This document shows, in pieces, positions 1-7,787 of a stretch of DNA of 64,000 bases. The position numbers and the translations under genes were made by a program. The stretch's first letter is position 1, and each line of letters begins with the position of its first letter. This DNA comes from Cohnella sp. GbtcB17 (lineage in GTDB: Bacteria; Bacillota; Bacilli; Paenibacillales; Paenibacillaceae): positions 46,300 through 110,299 of the forward strand of contig NZ_JAGXJW010000023.1 in NCBI RefSeq assembly GCF_019091135.1, read 5' to 3'. The notes beneath the pieces were generated by a model, which did not search any database, had not been told where the DNA came from, and saw nothing but the letters and a program-made list of their open reading frames with translations.

Positions 1-465
1 CAAGGCATCCGCTTCGACGATAAAATCGTCTACGAGCAGGATATCGAAGCGTCGCTTTACGGTTTTCCCGTGCTCAAAATGACGCTGCAGCCGCTCGTCG
101 AGAACGCCGTCTTCCACGGTATCGAGCGCAAGCGCGGGAAGGGAACGATCCGGATCTCCGCCCGCAGGGAGCCGGACGGCGTCCACCTCGCCGTCACGGA
201 CGACGGCGTCGGCATCTCCGAGACGCGTCTCGGCGAGCTCCGGGCGAAGCTGAACTGGCAGCTGCACCGCGAGGAGTGGCCCGATTCGGCTGCCGAAGGC
301 GGCATCGGCGTGCGCAACGTCTATACGCGGTACGCGATCCGCTTCGGAGAGCGCATGTCATTTCGGATCGACAGCCGAAAGGGCGTAGGCACCCGCATCA
401 CGCTTGTGCTCCCGATCGACAACGATTTTGCGCTTCCGCAGATAAGGTCGGAATATTCAACATAA
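1..465 (+). CDS. Sensor histidine kinase, YesM-like, C-terminal part (5' truncated by window)
   Basis: The reading frame is open from base 1, so only the last 154 residues are present. They contain the end of a His_kinase/HATPase_c unit: an N-box around LVENAVFHG, a G1 box around DDGVGIS and a G2-like GGIGVRNV stretch. This is typical of YesM-family (LytS-like) membrane sensor kinases, which usually pair with a YesN response regulator. The matching regulator is probably the AraC-type response regulator at 3739, on the far side of the sugar ABC transporter genes. The N-terminal membrane and extracellular sensor part lies outside the window. The kinase type is secure; the signal sensed cannot be told. 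Confidence 0.85.
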   Translation, partial: QGIRFDDKIVYEQDIEASLYGFPVLKMTLQPLVENAVFHGIERKRGKGTIRISARREPDGVHLAVTDDGVGISETRLGELRAKLNWQLHREEWPDSAAEGGIGVRNVYTRYAIRFGERMSFRIDSRKGVGTRITLVLPIDNDFALPQIRSEYST

Positions 466-490
466 ACGGTCGATTTCGTGAATGGGAGCC

Positions 491-530
491 GGGAAAGCGC
501 TTCCCTATAATCAAGTTGTAAGCGATTACG
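491..530 (+). promoter_or_regulatory. Promoter and cre-like operator region of the first ABC operon
   Basis: A perfect TATAAT -10 lies at 506-511, without a convincing -35. A near-palindrome GGGAAAGCGCTTCCC (491-505) sits in the spacer. A CcpA-type cre, TGTAAGCGATTACG (517-530), matches TGNAARCGNWWWCA in all but the last base and lies about where transcription would start. This suggests catabolite repression of the operon starting at 550. Confidence 0.6.
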
Positions 531-549
531 AAATGAAGGGGTTGCTCGA

Positions 550-1896
550 ATGAGAAAATCGAGAGCATTGGCATCGGTCATGGTCCTGGCAGTAAGCGCG
601 GCGGCGCTGGCCGCTTGCGGCGGCGGCAGCGGCAACAATCATGCAGGCGGCGCATCGTCCCCGGCAGCAAGCGGCACGTCCGGCGCCAAGCCGGCCAAAG
701 ACCCGGTCACGCTGACTTTTGTGATCTCCAATACGGAAGACACGACGGCGTTCACGAAGATCTTCGATGCCTACCAGCAGAAGACGGGCAACAAGGTCGA
801 GCTGCAGGCACTTCCGGGCGGCGACTACGACAATCTGATCAAGACGCGGTTTTCCACGCAAGACTTCCCGGATCTGTTCCTCATGCAGCCGGGGACGAAG
901 CAGTACGTGAAGCTGCGCGCGGACGAGACGCTGCACGAATGGTCGAACGAGGCCGGCGTGTGGGACAACGTCATCGACTCCATCAAGCAGGCGCAGGTAC
1001 AGGACGACAAGATTTACGGCGTGCCTTACGGATCGACGGGCATGATGGGCGTGTTCTACAACAAGGATGTTTTCGCTAAGGCCGGCGTCACCCCGCCGAA
1101 GAACTACGCGGACCTCGTCGAGATCGCGAAGAAGATCAAGGCAGCCGGCGTGACGCCGTTCTACGAGGGCGTCAAGGATGCATGGCCGCCTCAAATCTTC
1201 TATTTCACGGGCTGGGTGACGCAGGTCGATCCGGCGATCGGCGGCGAAGGCGTGGCGAAGCTTAATTCGAACGAATTGAAACTGTCCGACATCGCGGAGC
1301 TGAAGGATCTGTTCGCGAAGCAGAAAGAATTGAAGGCGCTCGGCCTGTACCAAGACAACGTCATGTCGGGCACGTACGACGAGCTGCAAAACGAGTTCGG
1401 CGAAGGCAAGGTCGGGATGACGTTCATGCTGGACGGCGTCATCGCCCAGCTCGAGAAGAAGTTCGGCAAGGACTTTGTCGCGAAGAGCGTCGGCTTCTTC
1501 CCGTTCCCTTCCGCGACCGACACGGGCACGGCGATGATCACGCCGCCGAACCAGCTGATGGTGCCGGACAAGGCGAAGCACGCGGCGGAGGCGATCGAGC
1601 TCGTGAAGTTCATGCTCCAGCCGGAAAACGTCGACCTGTTCTACGCGAACAAGCCGGGAATCCCGATTTTCAAGGGAGCCACCAGCGAGCTTTATCCGGT
1701 ACAGGAGGACGTCAAGAAATACATCGACGAAGGCAAGTCCAAGGTCAACATCCAGAACCGCCTGACGCCGTCCTTCGTGGACTTCTCCAAGACGCTGCAA
1801 AACTTCTTCCTCGACGGCAACATCGACAAGGCGATCAAGGAATTCAGCGACAACTACCAGAAAGACGGCAAAGCGAAGGTGCTCCCGGGCTTCTAA
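550..1896 (+). CDS. Sugar ABC transporter substrate-binding lipoprotein
   Basis: A 448-residue extracellular solute-binding protein of the family-1 (MalE/UgpB-like) type. It has a lysine/arginine-tipped signal peptide and a lipobox ending LAAC, with Cys23 as the lipidated residue, followed by a Gly/Ser/Ala-rich linker. It should capture an oligosaccharide or sugar outside the membrane and hand it to the permeases at 2016 and 2885. The ribosome site AAGGGG is 7 bases upstream. No ATPase gene is present nearby, as is usual for Paenibacillus importers that share an MsmX-type ATPase. The substrate is unknown; the operon content (beta-galactosidase, GH127-like enzyme, sugar-acid enzymes) suggests a plant cell-wall glycan fragment. 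Confidence 0.93.
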   Translation: MRKSRALASVMVLAVSAAALAACGGGSGNNHAGGASSPAASGTSGAKPAKDPVTLTFVISNTEDTTAFTKIFDAYQQKTGNKVELQALPGGDYDNLIKTRFSTQDFPDLFLMQPGTKQYVKLRADETLHEWSNEAGVWDNVIDSIKQAQVQDDKIYGVPYGSTGMMGVFYNKDVFAKAGVTPPKNYADLVEIAKKIKAAGVTPFYEGVKDAWPPQIFYFTGWVTQVDPAIGGEGVAKLNSNELKLSDIAELKDLFAKQKELKALGLYQDNVMSGTYDELQNEFGEGKVGMTFMLDGVIAQLEKKFGKDFVAKSVGFFPFPSATDTGTAMITPPNQLMVPDKAKHAAEAIELVKFMLQPENVDLFYANKPGIPIFKGATSELYPVQEDVKKYIDEGKSKVNIQNRLTPSFVDFSKTLQNFFLDGNIDKAIKEFSDNYQKDGKAKVLPGF

Positions 1897-1930
1897 GTTT
1901 CAAGTCGTCGTAGCGGCAATAACGGCGCGC

Positions 1931-1989
1931 GGGGGACGGACGTCCCCCCGCCTCCGGCTGAACAAGCCGGGGACGACCGCCCCGGGCGG
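1931..1989 (+). other. Three consecutive GC-rich hairpins between binding-protein and permease genes
   Basis: Three inverted repeats follow each other: GGGGGAC/GTCCCCC (1931-1948), CCGGCT/AGCCGG (1954-1970) and CCGCC/GGCGG (1977-1989). There is no T-tract, so they look like an mRNA-stabilising or partial attenuating element. Such elements often leave the binding protein made in excess over its permeases. Confidence 0.5.
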
Positions 1990-2015
1990 CCGCCGGGAGC
2001 CAAGGAGGAGACCTT

Positions 2016-2885
2016 ATGGAGAGACGAAAATACCCGCTTTATTTTTCCTTCCCCGCTTTGTCCGTATTTCTGCTGTTCTTCATCGCGCCGACCTTGATCG
2101 GCGTCTACTACAGCTTCACCGACTGGAACGTCAACGCCGACTCGATTTCGTTTATCGGATTCGACAATTACAAGGCGCTGTTCGGGGAACCGAGACTCGG
2201 GAAAGCCTTGTCCAATACACTCATCTTCGCGGCCGCGGTCACGCTGCTCCAGAATGCGGTCGGCCTCGGGCTCGCGCTGCTCATGAACGAAGCGATCCGC
2301 ATGCGCAACCTGTTCCGCACGATTTTTTTCATGCCGTACGTCATCGCGCCGATCGTCATCGGCTACGTGTTCCGCGCGATCTACCATCCGGAGCACGGCA
2401 TCGTGAACGAGGCGCTCGGCTGGATCGGGCTTGGCTCGCTGGGCCAGGATTGGCTGAACGATCCGAAGTGGGCGCTTTTCTCCATCATCGCCACGGACAT
2501 CTGGCGCGTAGCCGGGTTCGCGATGGTCGTTTACCTGGCGGGCCTGCAGTTCATTCCGAAGGATCTGACCGAAAGCGCTTCGATCGACGGAGCCAGCTAC
2601 TGGCGCAGGTTCCGGCACATTGTTTTCCCGCTGCTGGCCGCCTCGTTCACGGTTAACGTCCTCTTGTCCGTCATCGGCTCGATGAAGGTGTTCGAGATGG
2701 TCATGGTGCTTACCGACGGCGGGCCCGGGTATACGACCGAAGTGTTCTACACCTACATCCGCAGCACGTTCAGCATGGGGCAAATGGGGTATTCGACGGC
2801 GATCAACCTGGTGCTGTTCGTCCTCGTGACGGTCGTCGGCGTACCGGTGCTGATGGCCCTGAAGAAGCGGGAGGTGGAGATGTAA
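2016..2885 (+). CDS. Carbohydrate ABC transporter permease (MalF/UgpA type)
   Basis: A 289-residue inner-membrane permease with about six hydrophobic segments. The EAA loop near the C-terminal third (ESASIDGASYWRRF) is where the ATPase docks. It begins after a strong AAGGAGGAG site. Its stop codon overlaps the start of the next permease by one base (TAATG), so the two are translationally coupled. It forms the heterodimeric channel with the product at 2885 and works with the lipoprotein at 550. Family assignment is firm, substrate unknown. Confidence 0.94.
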   Translation: MERRKYPLYFSFPALSVFLLFFIAPTLIGVYYSFTDWNVNADSISFIGFDNYKALFGEPRLGKALSNTLIFAAAVTLLQNAVGLGLALLMNEAIRMRNLFRTIFFMPYVIAPIVIGYVFRAIYHPEHGIVNEALGWIGLGSLGQDWLNDPKWALFSIIATDIWRVAGFAMVVYLAGLQFIPKDLTESASIDGASYWRRFRHIVFPLLAASFTVNVLLSVIGSMKVFEMVMVLTDGGPGYTTEVFYTYIRSTFSMGQMGYSTAINLVLFVLVTVVGVPVLMALKKREVEM

Positions 2886-3703
2886 TGGAGCATCCGGGCC
2901 GCAAAACGTTCGTCAGCGCCATTGTCTTCCTCGGCGCGCTGGTCATTCTGGTGCCGTTCTACATGATCCTCGTCAATTCCTTTAAGGGGATACGGGAATC
3001 CGCCCTGTTCGGGATGGGGCTTCCGTCGAGTTGGAACTTCGATAACTACAAGGAAGTTTTCGACAAAGGCAACATTCTGAGAGGCTTCAAAAACAGCTTC
3101 CTCATCTCGGGTCTCGTCGTCGTCTGCGTGACGCTGTTCGCTTCGATGGCGGCATTCGTCATTCAGCGCCGGGACGACCGGTTCATGAGATCGACGTATC
3201 TCCTCTTCATCCTGGGGCTGATCGTCCCCGTATCGATCGTGCCGACGATTCGGCTGATGGGCGAGCTGCACATCCGAGGCACCTATTTCAGCCTCATTAT
3301 GTATTACACGGCCGTTCTGCTGCCGTTCGCGGTGTTTCTGCTCGTCGGCTTCATGAAGCAGATTCCGCGGGAGCTCGATGAAGCAGCGCTGCTAGAGGGC
3401 TGCGGATATTTCCGCTTGTACTGGCGAATTATCCTTCCGCTGCTCGTCACCGTGCTCATCACCGTTACGATTGTCGTCATGGTCTCGGTATGGAACGATT
3501 TCTTCGGTCCGTTCTATCTCATGACGGACAGCACCAAATGGACGATCGTCCTGCAGATCTTTAACTTCGTCTCGCTGTACAACACGAATTGGGGCATCGT
3601 ATTTGCCTTCATGGTCATCGTCATCGCCCCGATTCTGCTCGTGTACTTGCTGCTTCAGCGCTACATCATCGACGGTTTGACGGCGGGCTCGGTCAAGGGC
3701 TGA
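2885..3703 (+). CDS. Carbohydrate ABC transporter permease (MalG/UgpE type)
   Basis: A 272-residue permease of the MalG type with six predicted membrane spans and an EAA motif (ELDEAALLEGCGYFRLY). The start codon overlaps the upstream permease stop (TAATG). It completes the importer encoded by 550 and 2016. The response-regulator gene follows after 35 bases. As usual for this family, the C-terminus carries a conserved Gly-Ser-Val-Lys-Gly-like tail. Confidence 0.94.
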   Translation: MEHPGRKTFVSAIVFLGALVILVPFYMILVNSFKGIRESALFGMGLPSSWNFDNYKEVFDKGNILRGFKNSFLISGLVVVCVTLFASMAAFVIQRRDDRFMRSTYLLFILGLIVPVSIVPTIRLMGELHIRGTYFSLIMYYTAVLLPFAVFLLVGFMKQIPRELDEAALLEGCGYFRLYWRIILPLLVTVLITVTIVVMVSVWNDFFGPFYLMTDSTKWTIVLQIFNFVSLYNTNWGIVFAFMVIVIAPILLVYLLLQRYIIDGLTAGSVKG

Positions 3704-3738
3704 GGGGACATTTTTCGACGAAAGGGGGGCTTGACGAC

Positions 3739-5343
3739 ATGCGCAAAGTTCTCGTGGTCGACGACGAGAAGTGGATACGGCGCGGACTCATTCAGCTTAT
3801 TCCATGGGAACGCTTCGGCCTTACGCTGGCGGGCGAAGCGGCGGACGGGCAGGACGCCTACGAGCTTGCGCTCGAAGAGAAGCCCGCCCTGATGTTCCTC
3901 GACATGCGGATGCCGGGGCTCGACGGCAAGCAGCTGCTCGGGAAGCTGCACGCCGAGCTGCCGGAGCTGCTGACGATCGTCGTCAGCGGCTACTCCGACT
4001 TCGAATATACGCAGGAGGCGATCCGCCACCGGGCGTTCGATTATTTGCTTAAGCCGGTGAAGAAGGAAGAACTTGCTTCCGTGCTGGAGAAGGCGCTTGC
4101 CGAGATCGGGCGGCGGGAAGCGCAGCGGGCGGCCGAGACCGCGACCGGCGACGACAAGGCAGGCGGATGGCTGCGCGAAGCGCTGACGCGGCGCGCGGGC
4201 GGCGATATGGCGGAAGGACAGCCGGCGATGCCGCCGCATGGATGGGCGGAAGGAGAATGCGTCGTCTTTGTCGCCCAGGCGGATGCTTATAGCGAGGAGC
4301 GACCGGACGCGGCGAAAGTTGCCGAAGAGGCGCGCGGGCGGCTCGAGCAGGCGCGTGCCTTCCATCTGGGCGGCGATTGGACGTTCGCGCTGACGCCTGG
4401 CGCGGACGGACGTTCCGAGATCGTCGGCGCGATCGGCGCGCGGCGATCGTTCGGCGGCGAACTGGGCCGCGTGCTGGCGGAGATTCGGAGCTTCCTGAGC
4501 GAAGCCGCCGGCACGACGTTCAGCCTCGGCGCTGGCATGTCGCCGGGCCTGCGTCCCCGGCAGCTGCAGGATGCTTGCCAAGCGGCGCGGGAGGCGCTCG
4601 GCGGACGGAAGCTCGGCGACTCTGGGGCGGTGCGGCTTGCGGGAGAGAACGGGGCGGACGCCTCGGCGGTGCTTTCTTATCCGCATGAGGCGGAAAAAGC
4701 CTTTCTTCTCGCGCTTCAGATGGGAGGCGGGGAATCGGCAAGCGAGCTTTTCAGACAGGTGTTCGATCGCATCGCGACGACCGAGGCGACGGTCGACGGA
4801 ATGCAGCGCAACGCCGTGCTCCTCGTCCACTCCATCGAGAAGCAGCTGCAGTTTTCCGGCTCCAGCCTCGAGCGCGTCAGCGGATGCACGCCGCAGGCTT
4901 ACTCCGAGATGCTCCGCCAGCGCAACGACCCCATCTCCGCCAGCAAGCTGTTCGAGCGGGAGATTATCCCGGCCATTCTATCGAGCGGCAGCCAGGCGGG
5001 GAGCAAGCAGGGCGAACGTCTCGTCAGGGAGATTCAGAAGCTCGTCGAAGCCCACTTCGATCAGCCGCTCTCGCTTCATCAGATCGCCGAGACGCGTTTC
5101 GTCAACCCGGATTACTTGAGCCGCTTGTTCAAGAAGACGGTCGGCCATACGTTCGTCGATTACTTGACGGATTACCGGATTCACAAATCGATCGAGCTCA
5201 TGAAGATTCCCGCTTACAAAAACTACGAAATCGCCAAGATGGTCGGCTACGAGGACTACCGATACTTTAGCCAGATTTTCAAAAAGAAAACGGGCAAAAC
5301 GATCGGCGAGTACCGGGGCCAAGCCGAATGTGCGAACAGATAA
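3739..5343 (+). CDS. Response regulator, YesN-like, receiver plus AraC DNA-binding domain
   Basis: A 534-residue regulator. Residues 1-115 are a receiver domain with acidic pocket D8/D9, phospho-acceptor D55 (LDMRMPG) and lysine in LLKPVKK. A divergent middle region of about 300 residues follows, and a two-helix AraC/XylS DNA-binding domain occupies the last 100 or so. The frame is open further upstream, but ATG 3739 gives the canonical KVLVVDDE receiver start and has a purine-rich ribosome site. It is the likely partner of the truncated sensor kinase at 1-465 and should activate the operon in which it lies. Confidence 0.93.
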   Translation: MRKVLVVDDEKWIRRGLIQLIPWERFGLTLAGEAADGQDAYELALEEKPALMFLDMRMPGLDGKQLLGKLHAELPELLTIVVSGYSDFEYTQEAIRHRAFDYLLKPVKKEELASVLEKALAEIGRREAQRAAETATGDDKAGGWLREALTRRAGGDMAEGQPAMPPHGWAEGECVVFVAQADAYSEERPDAAKVAEEARGRLEQARAFHLGGDWTFALTPGADGRSEIVGAIGARRSFGGELGRVLAEIRSFLSEAAGTTFSLGAGMSPGLRPRQLQDACQAAREALGGRKLGDSGAVRLAGENGADASAVLSYPHEAEKAFLLALQMGGGESASELFRQVFDRIATTEATVDGMQRNAVLLVHSIEKQLQFSGSSLERVSGCTPQAYSEMLRQRNDPISASKLFEREIIPAILSSGSQAGSKQGERLVREIQKLVEAHFDQPLSLHQIAETRFVNPDYLSRLFKKTVGHTFVDYLTDYRIHKSIELMKIPAYKNYEIAKMVGYEDYRYFSQIFKKKTGKTIGEYRGQAECANR

Positions 5344-5359
5344 AAGGAGCGAACCTGCG

Positions 5360-7087
5360 ATGACACGACGACTTATACCCGATACGCTGACGCTGGAAGA
5401 GAGAGCCGGCCATGCGCTGCACGCGATGGCCGGCATGGCCGATCCGGATTACGGCGGCATCCCGTTTTTCGCGGCGAACCTCATGAACGATCCCGCCAAC
5501 CTGACGCACGGGGACTGGGACTTTGGCTCCTCTCACGGCCGCATGATCGACGGCATGATTCTCGCGCGGCATATGTCCGGAGAGACGTTCGGCGCGGAGA
5601 CGGAGCAGCGCTATCGCGACAACTTCATGACCTTCTTCAAAGACGACGGATTGAGTTACCGGCAGGAAAATCCGAACTTCGGCTGGGAGCCGAACGCCAA
5701 CCTGATCGACCAGCGCGCGGTCATCCTGTCGCTGACGACCTGGTACATGGCGACGGGAGACGCCAAGGTGAAGGAGGCGGCCGACCGCCACGTCGCCGCG
5801 CTGAAGCGAATCGCGATCAAGGAGCGCGAGGTGTGGTACTATCCGGCTTCCGAATACAAGGAGGGCGGCTGGCCGTCCGCGAACGCGATGCTGCTTCGCC
5901 TCGCGCCCGATCCAGCGGCGTTTTGCGGACGGCTCGTCATGCCGCTGCTGAAGTACCATGAGTTGACGGGCAACCGCGACGCGCTCGAGCTTTGCCAGTT
6001 TTTCGTCGCGCTCATCGTGGAGCGCAGCGGCGTGTTCAACAAGGACGGGAGCTTCAACGACGCGCTCGCCTACCGCAGCGGCCACTTCCACACCCGCCTT
6101 GGCACGCTTGACGCGATCGCGAGATTCGGCGCCTTCACCGGGGACGCTTCGCTCATCGCGTTCGTAGAGAAGAGCTATGCTTGGGCGCTGACTCAATGCA
6201 CCGCCTTCGGCTGGACGCCGGGCGACATGAAGGAGCAGGCTTACGAGCACGAGACCTGCTCGCTCGTCGACCTGATCGCCACCGGCATCACGCTCGCGAA
6301 GAGCGGCTATACGAAGTATTGGGGCGTCGTGGAGCGCTTCATCCGCAACCACCTGACCGAGTCGCAGCTGCTCGATCTCGACTGGGTGAAGGAGACGGAC
6401 GATCGTTCGGGGAATGTCGCCGGACGGATCAGCTACACGAACGTGGCCGCCAGCACGCGCGGCGCGTTCGCTGGGTATTCGGCGCCCAACGACTTCTGCT
6501 GCGACGTGAACCACGGGCGCGGACATACGAACGACCTGCAAATCTGCTGCCTGGGCTCGGGAACGCGCGGCCTTTATATGGGCTGGAGCAATACGGTGAC
6601 TTCAGACAAGGATGGCAAGGTGAGCGTCAACTTCCTGCTTAACCGCGGTTCGGCCTGGCTGGACGTCGAGTCGTATTTGCCTCACGAAGGCAAAGTCGTG
6701 CTTCGCGTGAACAAGGATCTGCCGTCGCTGCAGGTTCGGATTCCGGAGTGGGCGGGCTTCGCCAAAGTACGCTTCGTCCGGGAGCGGGACGGCGCGGTAT
6801 CCGAAGGACGAGGCTCGGAGCCGAGCCGCTGGCTGAAGGAAGTGTTTCTGCAGTTGAACGAGGCGTTCGCGGGAGAAACGATCACGATCACGTTCCCGCT
6901 ATCTGAGCGCACGACGGTGGAGACGGCGATCGGCCAGACGTTCGCGACCGAATGGCGCGGCGACGATGTCGTCGGCATTACGCCGCGCGGCACGAAGCAT
7001 CCGTTCTATTCGGGACGCAAGGTGTACGACGCGGCGCCGATGCGCGAGGGCGAGCTGCGCAGGCTCGAGCATGAATTCGTATGGTGA
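5360..7087 (+). CDS. Putative (alpha/alpha)6-barrel glycoside hydrolase, GH127-like
   Basis: A 575-residue cytoplasmic protein without signal peptide. Residues about 20-400 are helix-rich, with repeated aromatic/acidic motifs (GDWDFGSSHGRM, YEHETCSLVD, DFCCDVNHGRGHTND, ICCLGSGTRGLY). They are followed by a beta-rich C-terminal domain. The overall plan, and the Cys-rich stretch before a Gly-Thr-Arg-Gly-Leu-Tyr motif, resemble beta-L-arabinofuranosidase-type (GH127) proteins, but I cannot assign it firmly. ATG 5360 is preferred over an upstream in-frame start because AAGGAG lies 10 bases before it. Its place between a sugar importer and sugar-acid genes fits hydrolysis of an imported oligosaccharide. 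Confidence 0.65.
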   Translation: MTRRLIPDTLTLEERAGHALHAMAGMADPDYGGIPFFAANLMNDPANLTHGDWDFGSSHGRMIDGMILARHMSGETFGAETEQRYRDNFMTFFKDDGLSYRQENPNFGWEPNANLIDQRAVILSLTTWYMATGDAKVKEAADRHVAALKRIAIKEREVWYYPASEYKEGGWPSANAMLLRLAPDPAAFCGRLVMPLLKYHELTGNRDALELCQFFVALIVERSGVFNKDGSFNDALAYRSGHFHTRLGTLDAIARFGAFTGDASLIAFVEKSYAWALTQCTAFGWTPGDMKEQAYEHETCSLVDLIATGITLAKSGYTKYWGVVERFIRNHLTESQLLDLDWVKETDDRSGNVAGRISYTNVAASTRGAFAGYSAPNDFCCDVNHGRGHTNDLQICCLGSGTRGLYMGWSNTVTSDKDGKVSVNFLLNRGSAWLDVESYLPHEGKVVLRVNKDLPSLQVRIPEWAGFAKVRFVRERDGAVSEGRGSEPSRWLKEVFLQLNEAFAGETITITFPLSERTTVETAIGQTFATEWRGDDVVGITPRGTKHPFYSGRKVYDAAPMREGELRRLEHEFVW

Positions 7088-7103
7088 GGGAGGGGATCGG
7101 ACG

Positions 7104-7787
7104 ATGAAAACGGTCGTTGCCGTCTATACGGGCCAAGGCTTGGCCGACCCGCTGAAGAAGGTATTCCAGGAGCTGCTGCCGGACGTCCGGCTGGTCAATA
7201 TTATCGACGATAGCCTGATCGGCGACGTCGTTAAGGCAGGACATGTGCCGCCGGGCGTTGCCAGAAGGCTCGTGCAATATTATCACAACGGCGAAGAGCT
7301 GGGCGCGGACGTCATCCTGAACACCTGCTCGTCCGTCGGAGAGGTGGCGGACGACGCGCGCAAGCTGATCGGCGTGCCGATCGTCAAGATCGACCAGGCA
7401 ATGGCGGCGAAGGCTGCCGCGGGCTATGACCGAATTGCGGTGCTGGCTACGCTGCCGTCGACGCTCGAGCCGACGATGCGGCTGATCGAGAGACAGGCTT
7501 CGGCGGCGGGGCGCGCCGTCACCTTGGTGAACGGCCTGGCCGCTGGCGCGTTCGAGGCGTTAAACGGCGGCAGTCCGGAAGCGCACGACCGGCTCATTCT
7601 GGAGACGGCGCTGCGGGTGGCGGGCGATGCGGTCGCGATCGTCCTCGCCCAAGGCTCGATGGCCCGCATGGAGCAGAGGCTGGCCGAAGCGACGGGCAAG
7701 CCGGTGCTGTCGAGCCCGCGCCTCGGCGTCGAGCAGGTGCGCGCGGAGCTTGAGCGGCTTGCGCGCGCGGAGGAGGCTGCGCGATGA
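7104..7787 (+). CDS. Aspartate/glutamate racemase-family protein with a single catalytic cysteine
   Basis: A 227-residue protein of the Asp/Glu/hydantoin racemase fold. The first active-site cysteine is present (C75 in NTCSSVGE). The second, expected near residue 184, is missing: the sequence there reads LAQGSMARM. Two-cysteine members racemise by two-base chemistry, so this one probably does something else, such as decarboxylation, isomerisation or lyase chemistry on a carboxylate. Start ATG 7104 follows GGGAGGGG; the longer upstream frame is not real. The stop overlaps the next start (ATGA at 7784), coupling it to the RuBisCO-like protein, so a role in the same sugar-acid pathway is likely. 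Confidence 0.75.
   Translation: MKTVVAVYTGQGLADPLKKVFQELLPDVRLVNIIDDSLIGDVVKAGHVPPGVARRLVQYYHNGEELGADVILNTCSSVGEVADDARKLIGVPIVKIDQAMAAKAAAGYDRIAVLATLPSTLEPTMRLIERQASAAGRAVTLVNGLAAGAFEALNGGSPEAHDRLILETALRVAGDAVAIVLAQGSMARMEQRLAEATGKPVLSSPRLGVEQVRAELERLARAEEAAR

Noticed and set aside
3589..3738. N-terminal extension of the response regulator
   Set aside because: The frame is open but lies inside the permease gene in another frame. The receiver domain starts exactly at ATG 3739.
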